DNA of 64,000 bases, from the NCBI RefSeq assembly GCF_003555545.1, contig NZ_CP032157.1:438546-502545 (forward strand). Direction: 5' to 3'. Below the pieces are notes generated by a model. The model searched no databases and was not told where the DNA came from. It saw only the letters and a list, made by a program, of their open reading frames with translations. Position numbers and translations under genes: made by a program. The DNA comes from Paraflavitalea soli. GTDB lineage: Bacteria > Bacteroidota > Bacteroidia > Chitinophagales > Chitinophagaceae. Below, piece by piece: positions 8,095 through 19,297 of the stretch. The first letter of the stretch is position 1; each line of letters begins with the position of its first letter.

Positions 8095-11000
8095 ATGCGA
8101 AATAAGTCCAGATCCATATCATCCTGTAAATACCTGTTGGCAATTATGTTGATGGTCGGCCTTGGTTTGACTTCCCATGCCCAGTCCATCACCAATTATA
8201 CCTTTGCTGCATCCACAGGTACTTTTACGGCCCTGTCTGCACCCCTTACCACTACCTGGTCGGGCAATACCGATGATGCCTCTTCGGCCTTGATACCTAT
8301 AGGATTTGACTTTTGGTACATGGGTGTGCGTTATACCAATATATCCGCCAGTTCCAACGGCTGGATCACCCTGGGCTCTACCATCTCCGATAATTTGTAT
8401 ACCAATAACCTGACATCGGGCGGAGCCCCGCGCCCGGTTATCGCCCCGCTGTGGGATGACCTCGAACTGGGAGCCTTTACCAATGTTACCTATCAAACTA
8501 CCGGCACTACAGGCAGCCGGGTATTTACACTACAATACCTCAATACCCGCTGGTATTACCTGAATCCGGGCATCGTTATGTCATTCCAGGTAAAATTGTA
8601 TGAAGCCACCGGCAGGGTACAGTTTGTATACAGGCCCGAAGCCACCGCTGCTTTACAGGCAAGCGCTTCCATTGGCATCACCGCCGCGGCCACCGGATCG
8701 GGTAATTTCCTGTCCGTCAATAATGCCGGCACCAGCGTAAGTTCTACCAATGAAGCCAATGTGACCAGCAAGCCCGTATCCGGCAGAACCTATTCTTTTA
8801 CGCCGCCGGTATTAACGGCCCCCGGTAGTCTCACATTCACTGGCATCAGCAGTTCGGCCATGACGCTTAACTGGACCGATCTTTCCTCTACCGAGCGTGG
8901 ATTTGTCATCTACAGTTCCACCGATGGGGTAAATTATAACTTCGTTACCCAAACAGCACCTAATATAACTTCTTCTGTACAATCAGGTTTGGCAACCAAT
9001 ACCACTTATTACTGGCAGGTATTTGCCCTGTCCGAGGGAGCACTAAGCACCGCTTTAAGCGGCAGCCAGACCACCTCCTGTGCGGCGCCTGCTGCACCCA
9101 CCGTCACCAGCCCCGTCAATTATTGCCAAAATGCAACTGCTACTGCATTAACCGCTACTGGTTCTAATCTTTTGTGGAGCACAGGTTCCAGCCAGTCGGG
9201 TACAGCAGGTGGAACAGCTACCCTCACCACTAATACTTATGTAGATGCCGTATATGTCGCTAATAATAAAAAGACCAATTTTACGACCACTGTTCCTAAT
9301 GTTACCATCAGTACGGTCAGTTATTATATCCCGGCCTTTCAAACCGTTACCGGCCTCGTATTGGCCCTGTTCAACAATGCGGGTACCGTTATTGCCACCT
9401 CCACCACCACTACCACGCAAACAGCAGGGGCCAGCGCAATAGCAATAAGCAATACTTTCAACTATACCATTACCAACGCAGGCAATTACAGCATTGGCGT
9501 GTTATCGGGCAGCGGCGTAATTGGAAGCGATAACCCGTCGTTCCCCATCACCGAGCCTACCGGCACCATCAATATTACAGGGGTGTCGACAGCAGGAGCC
9601 CGGTGTTTTAATAATATCCAGTTTACTACCAATGCAGGTTCTGCTACAGCGCCCATACCTTCTACGGCAACTACCGGTTCCGTCAATTATTTTGTTACCC
9701 AAACCGTGGGAGGTTGCGTAAGCGCTCCCGCTACTATTACAGTCAATGTTACCGCACCCAATATTTCACAGGTACCCACCACCGGTTTAATTGCGAACTA
9801 CCGTTTCAATGGCAATGCCAATGATGCTACCGGCAACAACAATGGCGTGTTGCAAAACAGCCCGGCTTCCACGGCCGATCGTTTCAATATTGCCGGCCGT
9901 GCCCTCCAGTTTGATGGCAGCTCACAATACATATCTACCACCAATTCCTATGTCAATCCAGGAGATTTCACAATATCCATCTGGTTTAAGACTGCTACAA
10001 CCACCGGTGGTAAACTGATTGGTTTTGGCAGGGAACAAACGGGCGCCAGCGGCCAGTTCGACCGGCATATCTACATGAATAACGCCGGTCAATTGTATTT
10101 TGGCGTATATCCCAATACCGTGGTAACTGTCAACTCCACCCAGTCGTACAATGACAATAACTGGCACCTTGCAACAGCCACATTATCTTCCACCACTGGT
10201 ATGGCATTGTATGTGGACGGGGTGCAGGTAGGCGCCAATACCACCACCACCACGGCAGAAAATTATACAGGATACTGGCGCATAGGGTACGACAATGTGA
10301 GTGGCTGGATATCTACGCCCACCAGCTTTTATTTTAACGGTTCCCTCGATGATGCCCTGATCTATAGCCGGGCCCTGAGTCCTGCAGAAGTGGCCATCAC
10401 TTATAATTCACCCGATGGAGCTGGCAATAATGGCCCGGTATGCGCCGGATCGACGGTTACCCTAAGCGCTACCACCCTGCCAGGCGCTACCTATTCCTGG
10501 ATCGGCCCCGGGTTTTCCTCTGTTCAACAAAATCCTTCCTTTACCTATACAGCCGCTGCCGCCGGCACCTACACACTGCAGGTCACCGCCGGCGGTTGCA
10601 CAGCTACGGCCTATACCAATGTAAGCTCTAGTACCAATACGGGTCAGTGGACAGGCGTTGTAAGTACCGACTGGGCCAATGGCGCCAACTGGTGTACAGG
10701 TATAGCACCCACCGCTGCCACCAATGTGGTGATCAGTGCCTCCGCCGTGCGCATGCCCACTATTAGCAGTAGTGTCACCTGCAACAGCCTTACCATTAAT
10801 GCAGGCGCTACACTTACCATTGCAGCAGCAGGAATATTGAATATTGGCGGCACACTCACCAACAATGGTACGGTAGCCAATACCGGCACCATCAACTTTA
10901 ACGGTACTTCAGGACAGCAAACATTTTCAGGCATCAATACCTTCTACAATCTTACACTTACCAATGCCAATGGGTTGTTGCTGCCTGCTGCTATTACCGT

Positions 11001-14000
11001 CAGCAACAACCTGTCCATAGCAGCCGGTACGCTCGATGCCAACAACTTCAATATCGCCATCAATGGCAACTGGACCAACAATGCGGCTGCCGCAGCTTTC
11101 ATACCGGGCACCGGTACCGTTACCTTCGGCGCCGCCACCGGGCAAACCATCGGCGGCAGCTTTGCCACTACTTTTAATAACCTCACACTTGCCAATACAG
11201 CCGATACAGTAACCCTTACATCCAATATCAACATCCAGGGCAACCTTTTCATCGCCAGCGGTACTTTCAACCTGGGCGCCTTCACTGCCAACCGTACCAC
11301 AGCAGGCGGTATACTCACCGTATCCAACAATGCTACCCTGCGTATCGGCGGTACCAACACATACCCTGCCAACTATACTACCAATACCCTGGTAGTAGCC
11401 AGTACCGTAGAATATGCAGGCGCCAACCAGGCCGTGGCTAATCAGGCCTATGGTAACCTGAAACTGAGCAGTTCGGCCGGCGCTGCCGTCAAAACATTTC
11501 CGGCTACTGCACTCACCATCCTCGGCAACCTGAGCAGTACCATCGGAACAGGTACCGCTGTATCTTTTACAGCCGCATCCAATATCACCATCAACGGTAA
11601 TATTACCATCGGCGCTTCCACCACGTTCAACAGTAGCAGCTTTACACATACCATTGGCGGCAACTGGGTCAATAATGGCGTCTTTATTGGCAGCACAGGC
11701 ACCATAGTCCTCACAGGGGCCGGTAAGTCTATCAGTGGATCGGGTGCACAGAATTTTAATCACCTTACTGTATCGGCTTCCCTGCTTGGCCTGCCTGCCG
11801 GCAGTATTAGTCTGTCCGGAAGCCTTCTTACAACAGGGGCGGGATCCATCACCCAGGCAGCAGGAGGTACAGTAGTAATGTCCGGCACAGGTGCCACCAT
11901 CAGCGGCCAGGGCATTGTGTTGGAAAACCTGACAGTGAGCGGCACTGTTAGTACGGCAGCTAATTTGACCCTCACCGGTAATTTATCAGTAAGTGGCAGC
12001 TTTACCACCGGCGCAGGTATATTCACCATGAGTGGTACCGGCAAAACCATTACCGGTGCAGGCACTAAGAACTTTGGTATCTTGTCGATATCAGGCACCC
12101 TTACTACCGATGCCGGTTTTTCCATATCCAACAGCCTGGCTGTTACCGGAAGTTTTACAGCCTCTGCAGGCGCCGCTACCTTTACAGGTACTTCCAAATT
12201 AAGCGGCACTGCCAATCTGTTCAATGTAGTCATCAATGGTACTTCCCTGCAATTATCGGCCAATGCCCTGTTAGGGATTGCCAGTGGGCTCACCCTTACG
12301 GCCGGTACCCTCGATGTAACTACCGCCACCCCCAATACCGTTAATTTTAATGGGGCGGGTGCGCAGAATATCAATGGCATTACCTATTTCAACCTCAACC
12401 TGTCTGCCGGCGGCAATAAGACTGCTACCGGTGCTTTCACGGTAAACAATACTATTACGATCGCATCCGGCGTAACGTTCATCCCTGGCAACTTCACCCA
12501 TTCCATTTATAATAACTGGAACAACCTCGGCAGTTTCACAGCAGGCACCAGTACGATCCAGTTTTTAGGCAACCTCAATTCCCATATCATTGGTAATACC
12601 ACCTTCAACAGCCTCACCGTAAACCTCGATAACGCAAGCACCAGCCTCTTCCTGGACGATAATATATCAGCTTCTATAGTCAATATGGTACAAGGAGTTT
12701 TGCGTACAGGTGTTGATACACTTACCATTACCAGCGACAGGACAGGCAATGGCAAGATATTGGGTACGGTACAGCGCATCCATGCATTCAATATCGGGAC
12801 AGCCTATGCCTTTGAAAGTCCCTGGAATACCATCTCCTTTACAGTAGCCCTGGGCGTTAACAAGATCGTGATGGTCATTTCGGAAGACAATGTCAATGAC
12901 TTCCCTTTTGGTGCAGCGGTCAATGAACAAATTACTATATCCATACCCAACGGTACCTATGTAGTGGGGTCCCTAAGTTTCGATTATGAAAAAGAGAAAC
13001 TGAATGGCAACAATGAAAATACCATGGTATTGTGGCAGAACTCCGGATCGGGGTGGGTGCAGCGGGGTAAAACTACCAACAGTACCAATCCCGAATATGT
13101 AACATTGATCGTCTTGGGTAGCCTTGATGGGCGCTGGACACTTTCTTCTGCATCAAATGTGGTACGTTGGAATGGCAGCGTAAGTACCGACTGGAATACG
13201 GCTGCTAACTGGACCGTGACGTCCGGCCTTCCCTCCACGCCGCCTTCCGCTACGGATATTGTGGAATTGGGAACTGTGACCTTCAATTTCCAGCCTGCCA
13301 TCAGTACCAGTGCAGTAGCGAAAAATATCCGGTTTGGTAGCGCTAAGGCGGTTACACTTAGCATGGCCGCGGGAGGATCACTCACTACTGCCGGTAATAT
13401 TGATGGCACCTGGACTGCCAATGCCCTCCATACCATCCAGGTAAATGGCCAAACCCTTTCAGTAGGAGGGGATCTTAATCTGAGTGATGGTGTAGCAGGG
13501 CAGGCAATCCAGTTGAATATCGGCACAGGCACAGTCAACGTAACTGGCGCACTGGCGCAATCAGTTGATGCCAGTGTAACTTTCAGTGGTGCAGGCACCT
13601 TGAACCTGGCGGGTAATTTTAATTACCTCAGCGGGAGCTTCACACCTGGCAGCGGTACCATGGTATACAATGGCACCGCCAACCAGGTCATTGCCCGGGT
13701 CACTTACAACAACCTTACCATCAACAAAACTACCGCATTGGCTTCCATAAGTGATAGTACCAATATACTCGGTAATGTTTCTCTGCTGAATGGGGAACTG
13801 GATAATAATGCGCCATTGAATATCCGGGGTAATGTATTGATCAGTGCAGGGGCGGTGATGCTGAACAACGCAAGATTATACGTGGGGGGCAACTGGACCA
13901 ATAACGGCAGTTATACCGGAGCAGGTCCTGGTATCCAATTCAATGGAACAGGTACCCAAACCGTCAATGCATCTACCTTCAATAATGTGCTGGTGAATAA

Positions 14001-17000
14001 ACCGGTAGGCAGCAGCGTATTGCTCACAGGTAATATGGTCGTAAAAGGTGACCTCACCGTATTATCCGGCACCCTCGATATCCAAACCTATGATTGTAAC
14101 CGGCAGACCCAGGGTGGCAATGCGACCCTGGCGCAGAACGGTACTTTTATTATCGGCGCCAATAATCCGCCACTCAATTTTGCCAATTACCTCCTGGACA
14201 ATTCCAGTACAGTTGTTTTTAACGGCAGTGCAGCACAAACACTGCAATTGCAGGGTATTAATTTTGGCAACCTGATCATGCGGAATGCAGGAATTAAAAC
14301 CCTCACTTCGCCCGCTACGGTCAATGGCAACCTGACCATCGAGAGTGGCGCGAGCTTTAATGCCGATACCAATACCATCAGCCTCCAGGGCAACTGGACC
14401 AACAACGGCACTTTCATACCAGGTACCAGTACCCTGCTCTGTAGCGGCAGTGGTAAAACCATTTCCGGCCTCACTACCTTTAATAAGGTAACCGTGGTAG
14501 GCAGCTACACCGTGCTAAATGATGTAACCTTCAATACCTTGCTGAATATTACCAGCACCGGATCAATAACCGGAGGTCCCACCCTGCAGGTAACCATGAA
14601 TGGCGACCTCATCAACAGTGGTGTGTTGAACACCTTGGGTACCACCATCTTTACGGGAAATGTGGTGCAAACCTTAAGTCTTATCAATGCCGTCACCACT
14701 GTAGCCATGACCGTATACTTCAATGGCACCGTGTCGCCTGTGCTGAATTCTACAAGCGTACCCCAGTTTGGCAATCTGTTTATCAACAACACCGCAGGTG
14801 TTTATCCCAGCGTGGGGTGGACCATCTTATTAGGGCTCACTATCGGTAATGGTGCTTCTTTCAATGGCGGCGTTTCTACCCACAATATATTGGGTGCAGT
14901 GACCAACAATGGGACGATCACCAGCAGTGGCCGGCTGAATTTTATTCCCTCTTCAACGGCAACGGTGAACCTCGGTACCAATTTTAACAGTACAGGAACG
15001 GTGGTTTTCGGCGGAACAGGGGCAATGACCTTGGCTGGTGCACCGGCCTCCTTCCGCCATGTTATCATTGCCAATACAAATGCCGCAGGTGTTACGCCTT
15101 CTTCCAATTGGAGCCTTGCAGGTGATCTCATCATTAACAGCGGTGCCCTGTTGAATGCAGGTAGTTTTACCCATACCGTGAGTGGCCATATCACAGATAA
15201 TGGCGTCCTCAACAGCGGCTCTTCTACGTTCATCTTGAACGGCACTGTTAACCAGCAGTTGTATGGCCTCCCTGCATTTAATAACCTTACCCTCAATAAG
15301 CCATCAGGGGTGGCCGCTTTGCTGTCCGGCACAACCGTTAATGGCGTACTGAATTTTATACACGGTCAGATTGTTACCGATAGTAACATGGTCATTCAGC
15401 CGGCATCGGGTACAGTCACTGGTGCCGCTCAGAGTACAGGATGGATAAATGGCAACCTGCGGAAATATATATCCACTGGCACCACCGTCAAATTATTTGA
15501 AGTAGGGGATAGCCTGCAGTATACCCCGGTATCCGTAGCCTTTGCCAATGTTACCACAGGAGGTTATCTCACCACTGCCACAGTACCCACCGATCAGCCC
15601 CAGATCAACAGTTCCCAGATCAATGCCGCACTCAGTGTCAACAGGTACTGGACCCTGGTCAACAGCGGTATTGCATTTACCACTTACAATGCCACTTTCA
15701 ATTTTGCGCCCACTGATGTAGACCCCGGAGTAATAACCGCCTCCCTTATTGGCGGTATGTACAGCAATGGCACCTGGATCTATCCAACCGTGGGCGCCAT
15801 TACTGCCACCTCCATTCAGCTTACCGGGATTGCCGACTTTGGTAGTTTCCAGGTAGGTATGCGGGTGATATTGGTGAAAACATGGGATGGTGGTGCCGGA
15901 ACCCGCAATTGGAGTGATGCCGCCAACTGGAATACCGATGGCGTGCCTACAGCGATCGATGATGTAAATTTAAACGCAGGAGATACCATTTTTATTGACG
16001 TGGCGGCTACTACCAAACACCTGATCCTTAACAATAGCAGTCTGCAATTGACCATTGGCGCCGGCCATACCCTGCAGGTGTCGGGCGATCTGACAGTAAC
16101 CAATGGGACCTTGAATACAGAAGCAGCATTCCCTACTGTGCAAGGTAATGTTTCCCTGCCCGGCGGTACCATTGGATTTACCGGCACGGGTACACAAACC
16201 ATTCCTGCCTACCAGTATTATAATCTTGCCAGCAGTTCTACAGGGACACGCCTGTTGCCCGCTACCGGCACCATTGCTATTGCCGGCAGCTTTACCCCGG
16301 GTAATAATGCGTATACCATTACCGGCAGTACTATCAATTACAATGGCTTCGGACAGCAGAATATTGCCAGTTTTAAATATAATAACCTCACGCTTGGCAA
16401 TACAGGTATAAAATATTTCAGCAGCGATACTACAAGCGTTGCCGGTGCCTTAACAACCATGGATGCCGCTACCGCCGATGCCGTTACCAATTCCTCTACC
16501 ATCAGTTATAATGGAACTACCGGGCAAACCATCACGCCCCTCAGCTATTATAACCTCGATGTATCCCTTACCGGTGGCGGCAGTATTACACTACCCAATA
16601 TACCGGTGAATCATAACCTGAGCGTTTCTTCCGGATCGGTGAGTATTGGTGTTGATGCCACGCCTTTATCATTTGCCATAGGTAGTAATATTACTGTGGC
16701 TGCCGGCGCCGCCTTCCAGGTTGCTACGACCTCCAACGCCACACACCAGCTGACCATCGGCGGCGATGTGATCAACAACGGTACGTTTAACCTGCGGCCT
16801 GATGCCAATAGTTTTTGCAATGTACTTTTTAACAAAGATGGTATACAAACCATTGGCGGCAGCGGCGCTGTGACCAGCTTCAATAATATCAGTATCAATC
16901 AGGGTGTTTCTTTCAATAATTACCTGGATGTAACCGCTGCTAACTTCTCAGCGCCCGATGGTTTCCTTACACTGAATAATGGCGCCTTCAACCTCAATAG

Positions 17001-19287
17001 CACAGGCGCGAGTGTGATGCCTTTTACAGCCGATATAGCCACCGGTAATACTTTAATACCTGCTACCGCCGGATTGTGGGTAAATGCAGGTACCATCCGT
17101 TCTGCCAACATGAACTGGACAGTGGCCGGTCAGGTAAAAGTAACAGGAGGCGCCATGAATATGGGCAGTGTTGCCGATAATGCCGTTATACCCCTCAGTA
17201 CAGCCATGTTTACCGTGGCCGCAGGCAACCTCAACCTTGCTTCACGCATCAGTAATCCGGGCGCAGCCTGGACCTTCAATATGAAAGAAGGAACTGTAGC
17301 CGTCAATACCCAGGGCAGTACCGTGGCCGGTATAGCCCCTTTCAATATGGATACCCCCGGCGCTGTATTCGATATGGCAGGTGGCACCCTCATTATCCAG
17401 CGGGCTGGCGGAACAGCCGGCCAGAACCTCGGTTATTACAACCTGTCCACCCAGGGCCCCGGTTTTGCCGGCGGTACCCTGCAAATGGGCAATGCTGCTA
17501 CACCCGCCGCGCAAACCATGGACATTGTATCCACCCAGCCCTTGTTCAACCTCGCCGTCGGCAGTGCCAATACTACCGCATTGTTGCAAACCAGCAACCT
17601 AACGGTCAAAAACAATGTAGTGATCACCGCAGGAACTTTAAACATCAGCAACAAATTGTTGAAAATAGGCGACAGCATCAGCAATAACGGTAGTTTTATA
17701 GCCAGTGCAGGTACCATTGAAATGAATGGCCTGACACCACAAACCATACCTGCTGCTGCTTTTACCGGCAACCTCGTGAATAACCTTACCATCAACAATG
17801 TGATGGGGGTTACCCTGGGTGGCACCCTGGACCTGTCGGGTATATTGCTGGCCGCCACCGGCAGTTTCAATACATCCACCTTCCTTACCCTGACCTCCAC
17901 CGCCGTGAAGACCGCCCTCATCGACGGCAGCGGGGCAGGCAATGTATTGGGCAATGTAACCATGCAGCGTTATGTGCCCAGCGGTTTTGGTTACAAATAC
18001 CTCGGCTCGCCATTTCAGGCAGCCACCGTCAATGAACTGGCCGATGACCTCAACCTGGGCGCCTCCTTCCCGGTTCTTTACCGCTATGATGAAAGCCTGC
18101 CTTCCCTGGGCTGGATCACTTATACGAATACCACAGGTGCACTGCATCCCGGAGAGGGCTATGCGGCCAATCTCGGCCCTGCATCGGCGCCCGCTACCAT
18201 TGATATGACAGGAGTCGTTAATAACGGCAACCTGTCCTTTCCTGCCCTGTTCAACCACAATCAGCCATTCACCCAGGGTTTTAACCTGGTGGGTAATCCC
18301 TATCCTTCACCCATCGACTGGGATCTTGCTGCCGGCTGGAGCCGTACCAATGTGGATAATGCCGTCTATTATTTTAATGCGGGCACCACCAATCAATATA
18401 CCGGCACCTATAGCTCTTATATCAATGGTGTATCCAGCGACAATACAGCCGGCAATATCATTGCCGCCATGCAGGGATTCTTTGTGCATGTGTCCAATGG
18501 CAGCTTCCCCGTAGCTGCTTCCATGTCCATCAACAACAATGCACGGATCAATAACCTGGTACCTGATTTCAGGAGGCGGCCTGCTTCTACCTTGCCCCTC
18601 CTGCGCCTCAGCGCAGGATTTGCCGATGAAACAACCATCACCGACCCCATAGTGGTTTATTTTGACGACCAGGATGCCAGTCGCGCTTTTGACCGCGAGA
18701 TGGATGCACTCAAACTCATGAATACCGACCCGCTGGTGCCCAACCTGTATGCCGTAGCTACCGATACCGCCCGGTTATCCATCTGTGCGTGGCCCCATAT
18801 GCGTGATAGTGCCGACAAGATACCCCTGGGCCTGGAGATCAAAAAGGCTGGCTGGATCTCCTTCCACACACAGGCTTTTGAGCGGATACCCCGCGGCAGC
18901 CGCATTTACCTGTATGATGCCAAAACAGGTATCAACCAGGACCTGCAGGTAAATCCCCTATACCGCCTTTACCTCGAACCGGGTGAATACAGGAACAGGT
19001 TTTACCTGCTGTTCAACAGGCAGGGCAGCGTACAGCAGCCCGATACGGCTGTAGGTATATTCAGGGCCTATAGTTCAGCGGGCAGGCTGGTAGCTTATAT
19101 CAATGCCGCATCCGGCGAAAAATGTACTGTGGCCATTACCAATATGCAGGGCCAGGTGCTCCTGCGCAGGCAGCTGAACGGTAATGGCTATCATGAATTA
19201 GGAAACACATTGATCAACGGTGTATACGTGATCAGTTTTTATACCCAACATGGCGTGGTATCACAAAGAGTAATGATCAGCCATTAA
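8095..19287 (+). CDS. Giant T9SS-secreted multidomain adhesin (3730 residues)
   Basis: The signal peptide ends near SHAQS (residue 31). Domains in order: a nidogen-like or beta-sandwich head (about 32-235), fibronectin type III (about 240-325), Ig-like cysteine domains with YCQN and GGCVS (330-560), a LamG/concanavalin-like domain (about 562-765, GLIANYRFNGNANDATG through LDDALIYSRALSP) and an Ig-like domain (782-845). About 2400 residues of beta-helix-like repeats follow, with GNWTNNGxFxPGTxTxxFNG and FNNLTxNK motifs. Three STDWxxxxNW/RNWSDAANW blocks begin near residues 857, 1697 and 2604. A globular region (3285-3640) is followed by a T9SS type A sorting domain (last about 75 residues, NMQGQVLLRRQL, NGVYVISFY, QRVMISH). 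It starts 7 bp after the chaperone and ends 10 bp before the second DUF4402-like gene. The protein is expected to be surface-anchored or released by T9SS, probably for adhesion. Confidence 0.9.
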   Translation: MRNKSRSISSCKYLLAIMLMVGLGLTSHAQSITNYTFAASTGTFTALSAPLTTTWSGNTDDASSALIPIGFDFWYMGVRYTNISASSNGWITLGSTISDNLYTNNLTSGGAPRPVIAPLWDDLELGAFTNVTYQTTGTTGSRVFTLQYLNTRWYYLNPGIVMSFQVKLYEATGRVQFVYRPEATAALQASASIGITAAATGSGNFLSVNNAGTSVSSTNEANVTSKPVSGRTYSFTPPVLTAPGSLTFTGISSSAMTLNWTDLSSTERGFVIYSSTDGVNYNFVTQTAPNITSSVQSGLATNTTYYWQVFALSEGALSTALSGSQTTSCAAPAAPTVTSPVNYCQNATATALTATGSNLLWSTGSSQSGTAGGTATLTTNTYVDAVYVANNKKTNFTTTVPNVTISTVSYYIPAFQTVTGLVLALFNNAGTVIATSTTTTTQTAGASAIAISNTFNYTITNAGNYSIGVLSGSGVIGSDNPSFPITEPTGTINITGVSTAGARCFNNIQFTTNAGSATAPIPSTATTGSVNYFVTQTVGGCVSAPATITVNVTAPNISQVPTTGLIANYRFNGNANDATGNNNGVLQNSPASTADRFNIAGRALQFDGSSQYISTTNSYVNPGDFTISIWFKTATTTGGKLIGFGREQTGASGQFDRHIYMNNAGQLYFGVYPNTVVTVNSTQSYNDNNWHLATATLSSTTGMALYVDGVQVGANTTTTTAENYTGYWRIGYDNVSGWISTPTSFYFNGSLDDALIYSRALSPAEVAITYNSPDGAGNNGPVCAGSTVTLSATTLPGATYSWIGPGFSSVQQNPSFTYTAAAAGTYTLQVTAGGCTATAYTNVSSSTNTGQWTGVVSTDWANGANWCTGIAPTAATNVVISASAVRMPTISSSVTCNSLTINAGATLTIAAAGILNIGGTLTNNGTVANTGTINFNGTSGQQTFSGINTFYNLTLTNANGLLLPAAITVSNNLSIAAGTLDANNFNIAINGNWTNNAAAAAFIPGTGTVTFGAATGQTIGGSFATTFNNLTLANTADTVTLTSNINIQGNLFIASGTFNLGAFTANRTTAGGILTVSNNATLRIGGTNTYPANYTTNTLVVASTVEYAGANQAVANQAYGNLKLSSSAGAAVKTFPATALTILGNLSSTIGTGTAVSFTAASNITINGNITIGASTTFNSSSFTHTIGGNWVNNGVFIGSTGTIVLTGAGKSISGSGAQNFNHLTVSASLLGLPAGSISLSGSLLTTGAGSITQAAGGTVVMSGTGATISGQGIVLENLTVSGTVSTAANLTLTGNLSVSGSFTTGAGIFTMSGTGKTITGAGTKNFGILSISGTLTTDAGFSISNSLAVTGSFTASAGAATFTGTSKLSGTANLFNVVINGTSLQLSANALLGIASGLTLTAGTLDVTTATPNTVNFNGAGAQNINGITYFNLNLSAGGNKTATGAFTVNNTITIASGVTFIPGNFTHSIYNNWNNLGSFTAGTSTIQFLGNLNSHIIGNTTFNSLTVNLDNASTSLFLDDNISASIVNMVQGVLRTGVDTLTITSDRTGNGKILGTVQRIHAFNIGTAYAFESPWNTISFTVALGVNKIVMVISEDNVNDFPFGAAVNEQITISIPNGTYVVGSLSFDYEKEKLNGNNENTMVLWQNSGSGWVQRGKTTNSTNPEYVTLIVLGSLDGRWTLSSASNVVRWNGSVSTDWNTAANWTVTSGLPSTPPSATDIVELGTVTFNFQPAISTSAVAKNIRFGSAKAVTLSMAAGGSLTTAGNIDGTWTANALHTIQVNGQTLSVGGDLNLSDGVAGQAIQLNIGTGTVNVTGALAQSVDASVTFSGAGTLNLAGNFNYLSGSFTPGSGTMVYNGTANQVIARVTYNNLTINKTTALASISDSTNILGNVSLLNGELDNNAPLNIRGNVLISAGAVMLNNARLYVGGNWTNNGSYTGAGPGIQFNGTGTQTVNASTFNNVLVNKPVGSSVLLTGNMVVKGDLTVLSGTLDIQTYDCNRQTQGGNATLAQNGTFIIGANNPPLNFANYLLDNSSTVVFNGSAAQTLQLQGINFGNLIMRNAGIKTLTSPATVNGNLTIESGASFNADTNTISLQGNWTNNGTFIPGTSTLLCSGSGKTISGLTTFNKVTVVGSYTVLNDVTFNTLLNITSTGSITGGPTLQVTMNGDLINSGVLNTLGTTIFTGNVVQTLSLINAVTTVAMTVYFNGTVSPVLNSTSVPQFGNLFINNTAGVYPSVGWTILLGLTIGNGASFNGGVSTHNILGAVTNNGTITSSGRLNFIPSSTATVNLGTNFNSTGTVVFGGTGAMTLAGAPASFRHVIIANTNAAGVTPSSNWSLAGDLIINSGALLNAGSFTHTVSGHITDNGVLNSGSSTFILNGTVNQQLYGLPAFNNLTLNKPSGVAALLSGTTVNGVLNFIHGQIVTDSNMVIQPASGTVTGAAQSTGWINGNLRKYISTGTTVKLFEVGDSLQYTPVSVAFANVTTGGYLTTATVPTDQPQINSSQINAALSVNRYWTLVNSGIAFTTYNATFNFAPTDVDPGVITASLIGGMYSNGTWIYPTVGAITATSIQLTGIADFGSFQVGMRVILVKTWDGGAGTRNWSDAANWNTDGVPTAIDDVNLNAGDTIFIDVAATTKHLILNNSSLQLTIGAGHTLQVSGDLTVTNGTLNTEAAFPTVQGNVSLPGGTIGFTGTGTQTIPAYQYYNLASSSTGTRLLPATGTIAIAGSFTPGNNAYTITGSTINYNGFGQQNIASFKYNNLTLGNTGIKYFSSDTTSVAGALTTMDAATADAVTNSSTISYNGTTGQTITPLSYYNLDVSLTGGGSITLPNIPVNHNLSVSSGSVSIGVDATPLSFAIGSNITVAAGAAFQVATTSNATHQLTIGGDVINNGTFNLRPDANSFCNVLFNKDGIQTIGGSGAVTSFNNISINQGVSFNNYLDVTAANFSAPDGFLTLNNGAFNLNSTGASVMPFTADIATGNTLIPATAGLWVNAGTIRSANMNWTVAGQVKVTGGAMNMGSVADNAVIPLSTAMFTVAAGNLNLASRISNPGAAWTFNMKEGTVAVNTQGSTVAGIAPFNMDTPGAVFDMAGGTLIIQRAGGTAGQNLGYYNLSTQGPGFAGGTLQMGNAATPAAQTMDIVSTQPLFNLAVGSANTTALLQTSNLTVKNNVVITAGTLNISNKLLKIGDSISNNGSFIASAGTIEMNGLTPQTIPAAAFTGNLVNNLTINNVMGVTLGGTLDLSGILLAATGSFNTSTFLTLTSTAVKTALIDGSGAGNVLGNVTMQRYVPSGFGYKYLGSPFQAATVNELADDLNLGASFPVLYRYDESLPSLGWITYTNTTGALHPGEGYAANLGPASAPATIDMTGVVNNGNLSFPALFNHNQPFTQGFNLVGNPYPSPIDWDLAAGWSRTNVDNAVYYFNAGTTNQYTGTYSSYINGVSSDNTAGNIIAAMQGFFVHVSNGSFPVAASMSINNNARINNLVPDFRRRPASTLPLLRLSAGFADETTITDPIVVYFDDQDASRAFDREMDALKLMNTDPLVPNLYAVATDTARLSICAWPHMRDSADKIPLGLEIKKAGWISFHTQAFERIPRGSRIYLYDAKTGINQDLQVNPLYRLYLEPGEYRNRFYLLFNRQGSVQQPDTAVGIFRAYSSAGRLVAYINAASGEKCTVAITNMQGQVLLRRQLNGNGYHELGNTLINGVYVISFYTQHGVVSQRVMISH
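10660..17900 (+). repeat. Coding repeat array of the giant adhesin
   Basis: Within the adhesin frame a degenerate unit of roughly 60-100 residues recurs. It reads: non-polar strand, GNWTNNG, PGTxTVxFNG, a short Q-x-I-x-G, FNNLTVNK, then a hydrophobic strand. Codons such as GGCAACTGGACCAACAAT recur almost unchanged (near 11065, 13890 and 14390), so part of the similarity is at DNA level. Recombination between units could change the protein length. Confidence 0.7.
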
Positions 19288-19297
19288 TAGTGTATAT

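Noticed and set aside
10927-12380. Long minus-strand open frames inside the giant adhesin gene
   Set aside because: They arise from the biased ACC/GGC codon repeats of the adhesin read backwards. They are low-complexity and recur at each repeat block.
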